From contig JAFPLH010000030.1 in the NCBI GenBank assembly GCA_017402845.1, positions 1-35,126 of the forward strand: DNA of 35,126 nucleotides. The letters run 5' to 3'. The notes below the pieces were generated by a model that saw only the letters and a list, made by a program, of their open reading frames with translations, searched no databases and was not told the DNA's origin. Positions 15,826-24,404 of the stretch are shown here, piece by piece (the stretch's first letter is position 1; each line of letters starts with the position of its first letter). The translations under genes were made by a program, and so were the position numbers. This DNA is from Clostridia bacterium (GTDB taxonomy: Bacteria > Bacillota > Clostridia > Oscillospirales > Acutalibacteraceae).

Positions 15826-16575
15826 TTAATTCTCGTTTGACTTCATAAACTTATCGGGATTCACCCAAACGCCGTTTTCTTTAACAGCTACGTGAACATG
15901 CGGCTTGAGTGATGTTTCACAGGGTATGGAATATACCGTGCCAATAAAATCACCTGCATTTAATACTTCGCCCGTCTGAACGAAAGTTGTTTTCGCAAGA
16001 CCGCAGTAATACGACTCAACGTTTGACGAATGTTCTACCACTACAACGTAACCGAGCAGATCATCATAATATATCTTCTTTACAACACCCATTCCCATTG
16101 TACGAACCTTGTCGTCAATATCGGCTTTATAATCCACGGCAGGGTGCGCTCTGTAATCTGAGAGAGTTTCGTTATAAACGGGATCTTCGGAATACTCATT
16201 AATAATTTTCTTGCTGCTTACGGGTGAGTATGTGAATACTACCTTGTTGTCGTCAGATTTCTTTACGCCGCTAACTTCTGCGTTTACCGGTACGTCTGAT
16301 TCGACAACATAAGAAGCAAGAGTTGAGTGCGTTTCAGAGCTTGTGTCGCAGTCGGTGTCGCTTGACAAGGGCAGTTCTACATCGGGATATAGGTACGAGT
16401 GAACATTTTTAACCGTTGTCCATACAGAAGCGCCGATCGCAACCATACATATTGCAAGTGCGGTCAGAAAACCTTTTGTAAAGGTTTTTCCGCTTTTTCT
16501 GCTGCGTGCTGAAGCATCATCATAATCATCATAATTATCATCTTCAAAGTGATCGTCAAAAAATTGTTTATCCAT
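15826..16575 (-). CDS. M23 (LytM-domain) membrane protein, SpoIIQ-like
   Basis: 249-aa protein: an acidic, Asp-rich cytoplasmic start, one membrane helix (about residues 34-52), a Ser/Thr-rich linker and a C-terminal LytM domain. The zinc ligands of active M23 peptidases are kept: H-x3-D in AHPAVDY and H-x-H in PHVHVAV. The order DDLLGYVVVVEH, VESYYCGL, TGEVLNAGDFIG and NGVWVNPDKFM resembles SpoIIQ, the forespore protein that joins SpoIIIAH across the septum. In Bacillus SpoIIQ one active-site His is lost. Here the site looks complete, so it may be a working endopeptidase. GGAGGT precedes the ATG. A general wall hydrolase is the alternative. Confidence 0.82.
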   Translation of the reverse strand: MDKQFFDDHFEDDNYDDYDDASARSRKSGKTFTKGFLTALAICMVAIGASVWTTVKNVHSYLYPDVELPLSSDTDCDTSSETHSTLASYVVESDVPVNAEVSGVKKSDDNKVVFTYSPVSSKKIINEYSEDPVYNETLSDYRAHPAVDYKADIDDKVRTMGMGVVKKIYYDDLLGYVVVVEHSSNVESYYCGLAKTTFVQTGEVLNAGDFIGTVYSIPCETSLKPHVHVAVKENGVWVNPDKFMKSNEN

Positions 16576-16890
16576 TCCAAAACCTCCGGTTAAAACGGCA
16601 TAGCCTGTATTTTTATTTGCTTATATTATTGGTAATAAGGGCTATTTTATACAGACAGCATAAAATTTTTATTGTTCAGAAACAGAATGATGATATATGA
16701 TTATACCGGCAATAAAAAAATATTATTCAAATTGCCCATTATTTACATAATAAGTTTGGTTAATAATTTTCATATTTTCTTTGACGTTTTGCAAAAAATA
16801 TGATAAAATAATAATTGGATATTTAGATAGTTTGTTAATGGGAAAAGTATGCTCTTTTTTCCAATGTATGAAAGGGTCTAACAGTACGCT
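16576..16890. other. Divergent intergenic region between the M23 gene and the minD-like gene
   Basis: 315 AT-rich bases without a gene. The right half holds the promoter at 16781-16809 and a leader in which GGAAAA (16841-16846) can pair with TTTTCC (16857-16862). I see no convincing promoter for the M23 gene on the minus strand, which would fit use of a sporulation sigma factor, but this is only a guess. Confidence 0.5.
16781..16809 (+). promoter_or_regulatory. SigA-type promoter of the minD-like gene
   Basis: TTGACG, a 17-base spacer and TAAAAT, about 75 bases before the coding start. No separate promoter is evident before mgsA or hisS, so it may also serve them. Confidence 0.65.
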
Positions 16891-17628
16891 ATGAAAGATA
16901 TAATTGTTATAGCCTCAGGAAAGGGAGGTACCGGCAAGTCTACAATGGCGGTAGGTATAGGTACGGCGCTTGCGCTTTCGGGCTGCAAGGTGCTGCTTAT
17001 AGACTGTGACAGCGGTATGCGGGGACTTGATATCATGCTGGGTATAACGCAGAATCTTGTGTTTGATATTGCAGACGCAGTAAGCGGCAGTTGTACCGTT
17101 GAGAATACGGTCTATCCGTGTCCGGGCAAGAAGGGGTTATTTTTAATGCCGGCACCGCTGAATGCTTATGATGAAATTGCTCCGCAGGTTCTGGGGCAGC
17201 TTGTCGCAGGAGTTGCCGATATTTTCGATTATGTTCTTATTGATTCTCCGGCAGGAGTGGGCAGCGGCTTTGATGCGGCGGCATTTCCTGCTAATAAGGG
17301 GCTTGTCGTGGTCAATACCGAGCCTACGAGTATAAGAGGCGGTCAGAATGTGGCAGGCAAGCTGCGGTCATTGGGAATTGATGACGTAAGACTGATAATA
17401 AACCGCTTTAATAAGCGTACTTTTCAAAAAATGGGGTTATACCAAGACTTGGACGAGATAATAGATATTACCGCACTTCAGCTCATAGGTATAGTGCCGG
17501 AGGATTATTCTCTGGCGGCAGCTATACAGTCGGGCAAAAACAGCGACGATTCATGTCCTGCAATGAGGTGTATGACTAAGATCGCCCACAGGCTCCAGGG
17601 TTATATAGAGCCGCTTTCAATAAAATAA
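16891..17628 (+). CDS. MinD/ParA-family P-loop ATPase
   Basis: 245-aa ATPase of the MinD group. Deviant Walker A GKGGTGKST (residues 10-18, signature Lys11), LLIDCDSGMRGLD, and VLIDSPAGVGSGF as the A'/B region. MinD proper, with MinC, places the division septum and binds the membrane through a C-terminal amphipathic helix. This protein ends in RLQGYIEPLSIK, which is not a typical amphipathic helix, and no minC or minE is nearby. It may therefore be a MinD paralogue with another cargo. ATG 16891 gives the canonical N-terminus, but the nearest ribosome binding site (AAAGGG) is about 14 bases away. Confidence 0.82.
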   Translation: MKDIIVIASGKGGTGKSTMAVGIGTALALSGCKVLLIDCDSGMRGLDIMLGITQNLVFDIADAVSGSCTVENTVYPCPGKKGLFLMPAPLNAYDEIAPQVLGQLVAGVADIFDYVLIDSPAGVGSGFDAAAFPANKGLVVVNTEPTSIRGGQNVAGKLRSLGIDDVRLIINRFNKRTFQKMGLYQDLDEIIDITALQLIGIVPEDYSLAAAIQSGKNSDDSCPAMRCMTKIAHRLQGYIEPLSIK

Positions 17629-17685
17629 AGTGTACAAACCGAACGTCTAACAAACATTAAAATTATATATCGGGAGGAAATAATT

Positions 17686-18084
17686 ATGAATATTGCGTTA
17701 ATAGCACATGATGCAAAAAAAGAATTGATGGTGCAGTTTTGTATTGCCTACTGCGGTATATTGAGCAGACAGAATTTGTGCGCAACAGGCACAACAGGAA
17801 AGATCGTTTCAGAAACAACAGGACTTAAAATAGTAAAGTATCTCAGCGGCGCACAGGGCGGCGGTCAGCAGATAAGCGCAAAGATCGGCTGCGGCGAGGT
17901 GGATATGCTCTTGATATTCAGAGATCCGCTTAATCCCAAGCCGCACGAGCCAAGCGATATTGATTTGCTCAGAATCTGCGATATGCATAACATTCCCGTT
18001 GCAACAAACATTGCAACAGCCGAGATACTTATACATGGTCTTGAAAGAGGAGATCTTGATTGGCGTGACGTAATGCGCAGATAA
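17686..18084 (+). CDS. mgsA: Methylglyoxal synthase
   Basis: Converts dihydroxyacetone phosphate to methylglyoxal and phosphate, a bypass of lower glycolysis that frees phosphate when sugar phosphates build up. The 132-aa protein matches the compact family fold: MNIALIAHDAKK, the phosphate-binding TGTTGK, GGGQQISAKI and the catalytic-Asp segment LLIFRDPLNPKPHE, then NIPVATNIATAE. Length is normal. GGGAGG lies nine bases before the ATG. It sits between a MinD-like gene and hisS, with 24 bases from its stop to the hisS start, so it is probably cotranscribed with hisS. Confidence 0.93.
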   Translation: MNIALIAHDAKKELMVQFCIAYCGILSRQNLCATGTTGKIVSETTGLKIVKYLSGAQGGGQQISAKIGCGEVDMLLIFRDPLNPKPHEPSDIDLLRICDMHNIPVATNIATAEILIHGLERGDLDWRDVMRR

Positions 18085-18108
18085 TAATTATTGGAGGAAA
18101 AGAAAAGT

Positions 18109-19416
18109 ATGGGAGTATTGACTAAGAAGGTCAAGGGAGCCGAGGACATTTTGCCTCGTGACAGCTATAAATGGCAGTTTGTTGAAGACGTAATGAAACA
18201 GCAGGCTGAGGTTTACGGCTTTAAGGAAATAAGAACGCCTGTGTTTGAACACACAATGCTTTTTAACAGAGGTGTGGGCGAAACAACAGACGTTGTACAG
18301 AAAGAAATGTATACCTTTGATACAAAGGGCGGAGAGAGTATAACACTTCGTCCTGAGGGAACAGCAGGTGCGGCAAGAGCTTATCTTGAGCATGCTTTGT
18401 ATAACGACGGCTTGCCCGTGAAGGCTTATTATCTGCTTTCCTGCTACCGCTATGAAAAAGCTCAGGCAGGCAGACAGAGAGAGTTTCATCAGTTCGGCAT
18501 GGAAACCTACGGCGCTTCTGACGCAAAGGCAGACGCAGAGATGATCTGTGCCGCAAACTCTGTGTTTGAACGTCTGGGGGTAAAAAATGTACGCCTTGAA
18601 TTAAACTCGATAGGCTGCAAAACGTGCCGCAAGGATTTTACAAACGCTCTTAAAGAGTATTTCGGAAAGTATACCGATAAGCTTTGCGCTACGTGCTTAT
18701 CGCGTCTTGAGAGAAATCCTATGCGTATACTCGACTGCAAAAGCGAGATATGCAGCGCAATTGCAAAGGACGCCCCGAAGGTTCTTGATTATATTTGCAC
18801 AGACTGTTCACAGCACTTTGAGAGAGTCAAGTCTTTCTTAGATGTTGCCGAGGTGGATTATACCGTAAATCCGACAATAGTAAGAGGGCTTGATTATTAT
18901 ACACGCACAGTTTTTGAGTTTGTAACAGATACAATAGGAGCTCAGGGCACTGTATGCGGCGGCGGAAGATACGACGGACTTATAGAAGAACTGGGCGGTC
19001 AGCCTACACCGTCTTTAGGCTTTGCTATGGGTATTGAAAGACTTCTGCTCGTAATGCAGTCGCAGGGCATTGAGCTGCCGCAGCCAAAAACGTGTGATCT
19101 GTATATTGCCGCATTGGGTGAAAATGCAGAGAAAAAAGCGTTTGAATTTGTAAGAGAACTAAGAGATTCTTCACTTATTGCCGAAATGGATATTGTTGGC
19201 AGAGGTTTGCGCGCCCAGATGAAATATGCAGATAAAATAAAGGCTAAATTCAGCATGGTTATAGGCGATGATGATATTAACGCAAATAAAGCAAGCGTTA
19301 AAAATATGTCAACAGGAGATAAGTTTGATGTTCCGCTTGATAAGGGCTTTTTTGAAGCGTTTATCGAGAAATATGCGATAATGGAGCAGACAGGTATTAT
19401 TGATTCTTTAAAGTAA
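18109..19416 (+). CDS. hisS: Histidine--tRNA ligase
   Basis: Class II aminoacyl-tRNA synthetase, 435 aa, that charges tRNA-His. Visible signatures: motif 1 region AEVYGFKEIRTPVFEHT, TLRPEGTAGAARAYLE, motif 2 CYRYEKAQAGRQREFHQFG, the histidine loop RGLDYYTRTVFEF, GGGRYDGL and motif 3 PSLGFAMGIERLLL. A C-terminal anticodon-binding domain follows. ATG 18109 has GGAGG 11 bases upstream. A longer TTG start at 18091 would include the ribosome binding site in the coding region and is rejected. A strong terminator follows. Confidence 0.97.
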   Translation: MGVLTKKVKGAEDILPRDSYKWQFVEDVMKQQAEVYGFKEIRTPVFEHTMLFNRGVGETTDVVQKEMYTFDTKGGESITLRPEGTAGAARAYLEHALYNDGLPVKAYYLLSCYRYEKAQAGRQREFHQFGMETYGASDAKADAEMICAANSVFERLGVKNVRLELNSIGCKTCRKDFTNALKEYFGKYTDKLCATCLSRLERNPMRILDCKSEICSAIAKDAPKVLDYICTDCSQHFERVKSFLDVAEVDYTVNPTIVRGLDYYTRTVFEFVTDTIGAQGTVCGGGRYDGLIEELGGQPTPSLGFAMGIERLLLVMQSQGIELPQPKTCDLYIAALGENAEKKAFEFVRELRDSSLIAEMDIVGRGLRAQMKYADKIKAKFSMVIGDDDINANKASVKNMSTGDKFDVPLDKGFFEAFIEKYAIMEQTGIIDSLK

Positions 19417-19420
19417 TTTT

Positions 19421-19458
19421 AAGCGCAGCAATTTATACGGTTGCTGTGCTTTTTTTTG
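19421..19458 (+). terminator. Rho-independent terminator after hisS
   Basis: AGCGCAGCAA and TTGCTGTGCT pair (one G-T pair) and are followed by eight Ts, starting four bases after the hisS stop. Confidence 0.9.
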
Positions 19459-19529
19459 CGTATTTTTGTTGTATAAGCTATAAATCCGAAAAATATTTTC
19501 GGCGCGGTATTTTTTATTGCTAAAACGTA

Positions 19530-19558
19530 TTGAAAAATGTTTTGATTCGTTGTAAAAT
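19530..19558 (+). promoter_or_regulatory. SigA-type promoter of folD
   Basis: TTGAAA, a 17-base spacer and TAAAAT, about 65 bases before the folD ATG. The short leader shows no match I recognise to a tetrahydrofolate riboswitch. Confidence 0.65.
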
Positions 19559-19629
19559 AATAATCAGAAAAAACAAGGCAGTTCCGTTAGGCTGTCAGAA
19601 TATTAAGATTTTAAAAGGGAGAGATTACA

Positions 19630-20511
19630 ATGGCAATATTGATAGACGGCAAAGAACTCGCCGCAAGAAAAAGAGAAGAAATTGCAAAAGAAACAAAAGA
19701 GCTTGCCGAAAAAACAGGTACTACACCGGGGCTTGCCGTGGTTATCGTAGGTGACGATCCGGCATCTCAGACATACGTAAGAAATAAGGCTAAGGCTTGC
19801 GAGGAGGTAGGCTTTTATTCAGAGGTCGTATCTCTTCCGGCAAATACGTCGCAGAGAGATCTGCTCAAGGTAATAGCAGAGCTTAACGAAAGAATAGATA
19901 TAGACGGTATTCTGGTACAATTGCCTTTGCCCAAACACATAAACGAGAAAGCCGTAATAGGCAAGATTTCTCCCAAAAAGGACGTAGACGGCTTTACACC
20001 GTCAAATGCAGGCAAGGTACTCATAGGCTCACCTAAATTTGCACCTTGTACGCCCGCAGGTATTATGGAGCTCGTAAAATCAACGGGTATCAATATTGAG
20101 GGCAAGCATTGTGTTGTTGTAGGCAGAAGCAACATTGTCGGAAAGCCTGTTGCTATGATGATGCTTCACGAGAACGCAACTGTTACGGTATGTCATAGTC
20201 ATACAGCAAACCTGAAGGGCTTCACTTCAAAGGCGGATATACTTATCGCCGCAGTAGGCAAGGCAGGATTCATTACCGGTGATATGGTAAAAGAAGGAGC
20301 TGTTGTCATTGACGTTGGCATAAACCGCAACGACGAGGGCAAGCTTTGCGGTGACGTAAACTTTGAACAGGTAGAGCCGAAGGCAGGATTTATAACACCT
20401 GTTCCCGGAGGAGTAGGCCCTATGACAATAACTATGCTTCTTAAAAATACGCTCGACGCAGCGCTTTATTTTACCGAGGAAAGAGAGAAGATCAGAAAGA
20501 AGAAAAACTGA
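19630..20511 (+). CDS. folD: Bifunctional methylenetetrahydrofolate dehydrogenase/cyclohydrolase
   Basis: FolD interconverts 5,10-methylene-, 5,10-methenyl- and 10-formyl-tetrahydrofolate with NADP, supplying one-carbon units for purines and formyl-Met. 293 aa. Signatures: [19 protein letters not shown] (Tyr and the catalytic Lys), [20 protein letters not shown], the Rossmann loop [16 protein letters not shown] and the C-terminal [29 protein letters not shown] precedes ATG 19630. It is a single gene with its own promoter and terminator. Confidence 0.97.
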   Translation: MAILIDGKELAARKREEIAKETKELAEKTGTTPGLAVVIVGDDPASQTYVRNKAKACEEVGFYSEVVSLPANTSQRDLLKVIAELNERIDIDGILVQLPLPKHINEKAVIGKISPKKDVDGFTPSNAGKVLIGSPKFAPCTPAGIMELVKSTGINIEGKHCVVVGRSNIVGKPVAMMMLHENATVTVCHSHTANLKGFTSKADILIAAVGKAGFITGDMVKEGAVVIDVGINRNDEGKLCGDVNFEQVEPKAGFITPVPGGVGPMTITMLLKNTLDAALYFTEEREKIRKKKN

Positions 20512-20537
20512 TTTCTTACCTCGAAACAGTGAATTTG

Positions 20538-20586
20538 CGACGCCGGAATACGCTTTTAAAACAGCGTGTTTCGGCGTCTTTTTTGC
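20538..20586 (+). terminator. Rho-independent terminator after folD
   Basis: GACGCCGGAATACGCT pairs with AGCGTGTTTCGGCGTC through two G-T pairs around an A/T loop, then a T tract. Confidence 0.92.
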
Positions 20587-20705
20587 TTTGTGACGGTTTT
20601 GTTAAAGCTATGTATTTTTTTCTTGAAGCAGCACAAAAATCTGTACAAAAATCGAGTGTGCGTTTTAACAAGTCCTACAAAGATTATTTTAACACATAAA
20701 AAGAC

Positions 20706-20734
20706 TTGTTAATCGTTTACAAAAGCGTTATACT
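20706..20734 (+). promoter_or_regulatory. SigA-type promoter of the cohesin/dockerin gene
   Basis: TTGTTA, a 17-base spacer and TATACT. The leader of about 90 bases before the ribosome binding site contains a possible GC-rich hairpin between GACGGTGCAG and CGCTGTCGTC (about 20763-20793). The gene therefore has a dedicated, possibly regulated transcript. Confidence 0.6.
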
Positions 20735-20831
20735 ATATATGTATAAAAGTTGGGAATGCTTTAGACGGTGCAGTCAACAGGCGGCGCTGTCGTCACCCGA
20801 AAAAATAAATGAAAAATTGGAGGTAATTGAT

Positions 20832-23800
20832 ATGGCCAAGAGATCTCTTAGACTTACGAGTGCTTTTCTTGCACTGGTGATGTCTGCTACCACCGTAATT
20901 GCCGCATCGGCGGCCGAAACGGAGACAAAAACAGGCTTTACAAAGGACGTTGAAAGCTCCGCAGAGGGACTGCCCTCGTATTATGCTACCAACCCTACCG
21001 GAGTTGGTACAAACAAAACGATTTCATCAGCAGCCGACTGGACAAGTGCAGAGCTTATTGCTCAGGGTGTTGCAAATGATGATGCGAATGTATTCAGAGG
21101 CCCTCATGAGTATCCGGTATATGACGACTATGCACTTTATGGCGCATGGGACGATACCAACCTTTATTTAGGCTGGCAGTATGTAGACGTTCGTGACGTA
21201 ACTGCACCCGAACAGCTCGGCGCAGGCACAATGGAAGCTAAACCTTACAATGCAGATATGCCGCAGATGTTGATATTTGACCTCGGCACAGGAAATTATT
21301 CCGACGGCTCTATGGACACAGGCGCAAAAGACAGAGTTTGGGGAAAAGATGTAAGCTATGAAACAAATGTTGATGCTATGATGTGCTTCTCCTCAAAACC
21401 GGGCGTAGGCAATCCGGCATTGTTTACAACAAACAGCTCCGGTCAGTTCTCTTATAAGGCTGATTATTGTCACGAATTCAAGACAGCAGGTATTTCCTTA
21501 GCTTATGAAGACGGTTTGTTTGCAGGCAATACAAAGCTTATGGGTATAAGCGGCAACCAGCATTCAGGTTATAAGCCGGAAGAAGTTCAGAGTGAAAGCT
21601 CTGCATGGAAAGATCTGGCTTCAGGACATAACGCTAAACTCGACACATTCTATACTATTACAATTCCGCTTGCTTCTCTCGGCTATACAAAGGCAGATGT
21701 TGAGAGCCGTGGTATTGGTGTAATGCACGTTTCGATCTACGGTACAAGTGCAATAGGCTGCAATCCTATGGATCTTACAATGCTTGACAATGCAGCTAAG
21801 CCTTATGGACAGGACGATTCAACAACAGGCGAAAAAGACGATATGGATACTATCACCGTTCCTCTTGCAAGAATAGGCAGCGGCACGGTTAATCCCCCTA
21901 AGCCGCACAGTGATACAGAATCCGTAAAGCCCTCCGATACTGCTTCTGACACAACATCTGATGTAATAACATCTGATACAGACCTCGGCACAGGCGTTGT
22001 TGACGTAACAGCAAACGCTAAGAAGGGTGACAGCGTAGAGGTTACACTCGGCGTTAAGGGTTACAGCAATTTGTTCGGTATTTCAAATACATTTAAGTAC
22101 GATACAAGCAAATTCAAGTTTGCAAAGGCAGAAGCACTTACAGACGGCGTACAGTTCTCAGACGCATCAGGCGAGGTTCGCTGGAACGCATCTCTCGGCG
22201 ACGGCAAGGGCGGCATGGACGTATCAAACGGCAAGCAGCTTATCAAGCTTGTATTTACGGCTTTAGCAGATACCAACGGCAAGGTTGGTACTAATACCGT
22301 AAGAGATTGCTACGATTACGATTTCACATCGCTCAATCTTGACGGCATTACAGCAGATACAAAGGTAGTTGCCGGTTCTGATGATACTGAAAGCGATGTA
22401 CCGACTGAGGATATCAGCATAACGGCAAATGCTAAGAAGGGCGACACAGTAAAAGTTACCTTCCATGCAGATATGACTAAAATAGAGGGTATTTCTAACG
22501 AATTTACTTACGACACTTCAAAGCTTACATACAAGGGTTATACAGCGTCTGACGGCGTACAGAACGCAAGCGCTGCTGATAACGGCCTTATCCTCACAGT
22601 AAATCCCACAGACGGAAAAGTAAAGTGGAATGTTATCAATTCCGGCGAGGTTTCCGGCGATAAGAATATCGTTACCTTTGAGTTTACCGCAAACAAAGAT
22701 GTAAACGGTGTTGTAGGTGCTGATAAGGTAGTTGATATCTACAATTTCGATTACGGCACAGTTGATAAGAATGCTCTTAAAGCAGACGTAGCAGTAGAAC
22801 CGGCTTCTGTTGAAAGCGATACATCGACAGAGGGAAGTGAATCCGACACTGAAGCTGCACCGACAGAAGAAATAAATATTCCCGTAGAAGCTAAGGCAGG
22901 CGATACTGTAACAGTATACTTCAAGGTGAAGAATGCTAAGAAGGCTTTGGGTATTGAAGAAGTAGTAGACTTTAACGGTTCTGCACTTTCATACGTTGAG
23001 CAGGCAGGCGGCGTAGGTCATATAGAAGTAAGCACAGCTTATACAGACAGAATTGTATGGTCATCTTTGTTTGACGCAAAGGGACAGGACTTCACAAACG
23101 AAACAGACGTTTGCGTACTCAAATTCAAGGCTCTTAAAGATATATCTGCAAGCAGCAAGGTTCTTTCTTATAAGGTAGTTGAATTCTTTGATGTTGACGA
23201 TAAGGAAATAAGCGCTGATAACACTTCTGCAAAGGCAGTTACAGATAAAACAGAGGTTGACACATCAGAGTTTAAGATCAAGGTTGACGCAAAGAAAGAC
23301 GATATAGTAACAGTATACTTCAAGGTCAAGAATGCAGAGTCAGCACTTGGTATAAGAGAAACTGTTAAGTATGATTCTTCTGCATTCACATTTGTAAACA
23401 AAGTAAGAGGCGTAGGTCATGTTGACTTTAACGCTGCAACAAAGGGCACACTCCGGTGGAGCTCAATGTTTGAGGCAGGCGGTCAGTCATTTGCAAATGA
23501 AAAAGACATTTTTGTTGTAAACTTTAAGGCTCTTAAAGATATTACAAGCGCTGAAAACGTAATGTCTTATATTGTTGATGAGTTCTACAATGTAGCTTAT
23601 GTAGATTTCGATCCTGCTTCTACAACAAATGCAGTTGCTATTACAAATGGTAATGACGCAACCGATAAGTCAACAGATGAAGAAACTGATACTGAAATAA
23701 CAGATAATTCCGATACAGAGAGTATTGCAGATACAGATACATCAGATCCGAATTCTGATATCACAGATACAGAAACACATTCTGATAATACTGATACATC

Positions 23801-24290
23801 AGAACCGCATTCCGATAACAGCGATACATCGGATACACACTCCGATAACAGCGATACATCTGATACACATTCCGATAACAGCGATACATCTGATACACAC
23901 TCCGATAACAGCGATACATCGGATACACACTCCGATAACAGCGATACATCTGATACACATTCCGATAACAGCGATACATCGGATACACATTCCGATAACA
24001 GCGATACATCTGATATAAATTCCGATGACTCCGACACGGAAACAGATGAAGGCGAGAAGGTACTCCTCGGTGACGTAAACTTCGACGGTAAGATCACAGC
24101 AAGAGACTCTATGCTTGCACAGAGAGGCGCAATTGGTCTTATTAAGCTTAGTGCAAAAGAGAAGTTTGTCGGCGACGTTGACGAAGATAAAAACATTACA
24201 ACTCGTGACTGCTTGGGTATCCTCAGATATTCTATCAACCTTAATACCAATACGGCAACAGGTCAGGAAAGAATATATAAAGAATCATAA
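20832..24290 (+). CDS. Secreted scaffoldin-like protein: four cohesin-like domains and a dockerin
   Basis: 1152 aa. Signal peptide (residues 1-28, ending IAASAAE). Residues ~30-365 form a large domain with YDDYALYGAWDDTNLYLGWQYV, like CBM9/DOMON beta-sandwiches. After a Ser/Thr/Asp linker come four cohesin-like repeats (about 388-515, 526-655, 679-805, 812-938), each starting with a GD(T/S)V-type strand and carrying an RWN, KWN, VWS or RWS core. A Ser/Asp/Thr linker with seven exact 10-residue repeats follows. The dockerin (~1077-1141) has two calcium loops, DVNFDGKITARD and DVDEDKNITTRD. Cohesins plus a dockerin mark an adaptor scaffoldin of a cellulosome or amylosome. GGAGGT precedes the ATG. 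Confidence 0.88.
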   Translation: MAKRSLRLTSAFLALVMSATTVIAASAAETETKTGFTKDVESSAEGLPSYYATNPTGVGTNKTISSAADWTSAELIAQGVANDDANVFRGPHEYPVYDDYALYGAWDDTNLYLGWQYVDVRDVTAPEQLGAGTMEAKPYNADMPQMLIFDLGTGNYSDGSMDTGAKDRVWGKDVSYETNVDAMMCFSSKPGVGNPALFTTNSSGQFSYKADYCHEFKTAGISLAYEDGLFAGNTKLMGISGNQHSGYKPEEVQSESSAWKDLASGHNAKLDTFYTITIPLASLGYTKADVESRGIGVMHVSIYGTSAIGCNPMDLTMLDNAAKPYGQDDSTTGEKDDMDTITVPLARIGSGTVNPPKPHSDTESVKPSDTASDTTSDVITSDTDLGTGVVDVTANAKKGDSVEVTLGVKGYSNLFGISNTFKYDTSKFKFAKAEALTDGVQFSDASGEVRWNASLGDGKGGMDVSNGKQLIKLVFTALADTNGKVGTNTVRDCYDYDFTSLNLDGITADTKVVAGSDDTESDVPTEDISITANAKKGDTVKVTFHADMTKIEGISNEFTYDTSKLTYKGYTASDGVQNASAADNGLILTVNPTDGKVKWNVINSGEVSGDKNIVTFEFTANKDVNGVVGADKVVDIYNFDYGTVDKNALKADVAVEPASVESDTSTEGSESDTEAAPTEEINIPVEAKAGDTVTVYFKVKNAKKALGIEEVVDFNGSALSYVEQAGGVGHIEVSTAYTDRIVWSSLFDAKGQDFTNETDVCVLKFKALKDISASSKVLSYKVVEFFDVDDKEISADNTSAKAVTDKTEVDTSEFKIKVDAKKDDIVTVYFKVKNAESALGIRETVKYDSSAFTFVNKVRGVGHVDFNAATKGTLRWSSMFEAGGQSFANEKDIFVVNFKALKDITSAENVMSYIVDEFYNVAYVDFDPASTTNAVAITNGNDATDKSTDEETDTEITDNSDTESIADTDTSDPNSDITDTETHSDNTDTSEPHSDNSDTSDTHSDNSDTSDTHSDNSDTSDTHSDNSDTSDTHSDNSDTSDTHSDNSDTSDTHSDNSDTSDINSDDSDTETDEGEKVLLGDVNFDGKITARDSMLAQRGAIGLIKLSAKEKFVGDVDEDKNITTRDCLGILRYSINLNTNTATGQERIYKES
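23808..24017 (+). repeat. In-frame 30-bp tandem repeat, seven copies
   Basis: Seven consecutive 30-base units encode HSDNSDTSDT. Degenerate units flank the array (HSDNTDTSEP before, NSDDSDTETD after). Units differ only at synonymous sites (TCT/TCG, CAC/CAT), apart from the Thr-to-Ile change that ends the last unit. The array forms the acidic linker between the last cohesin-like domain and the dockerin, and could change length by slippage or recombination without breaking the frame. Confidence 0.95.
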
Positions 24291-24291
24291 T

Positions 24292-24310
24292 TAAGGAAAC
24301 ACTGAACAAA
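24292..24310. repeat. Solitary MITE-type end
   Basis: TTAAGGAAACACTGA matches the left terminus of the element at 13801 (GGAAACACTGA). No partner end is visible nearby, so this is either a remnant or chance. Confidence 0.4.
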
Positions 24311-24312
24311 AC

Positions 24313-24345
24313 GCTCCTTCCGCTATATGCGGAGGGAGTTTTTTG
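24313..24345 (+). terminator. Rho-independent terminator of the cohesin/dockerin gene
   Basis: CTCCTTCCGC-TATAT-GCGGAGGGAG hairpin followed by six Ts, about 25 bases after the stop. Confidence 0.92.
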
Positions 24346-24404
24346 GTATAAAAGAGTAACTATCTTCATAAAATAAATAATAGTATTATTAGGAGGAATG
24401 TCAG

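Noticed and set aside
16841..16862. Hairpin in the leader of the MinD-like gene as a terminator or attenuator
   Set aside because: The stem is six A-T-rich pairs and is not followed by a T tract, so it is too weak to call.
19559..19629. Tetrahydrofolate riboswitch before folD
   Set aside because: The leader is only about 65 bases and shows just one small hairpin (GGCAG/CTGTC). The conserved elements of the known THF riboswitch are not seen.
20706..20831. Upstream TTG start for the cohesin/dockerin protein
   Set aside because: It would begin inside the predicted promoter and add 42 residues before an otherwise perfect signal peptide. ATG 20832 has GGAGGT at the right distance.
23808..24017. 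Possible CRISPR array
   Set aside because: The 30-base units are directly adjacent without spacers and encode an in-frame protein linker. No cas genes are present.
23597..24250. 217-codon reading frame on the minus strand, and other frames across the tandem repeat
   Set aside because: The repeat unit is open in several frames by composition. The plus-strand frame has the cohesin and dockerin domains, a signal peptide and a ribosome binding site, so the others are shadows.
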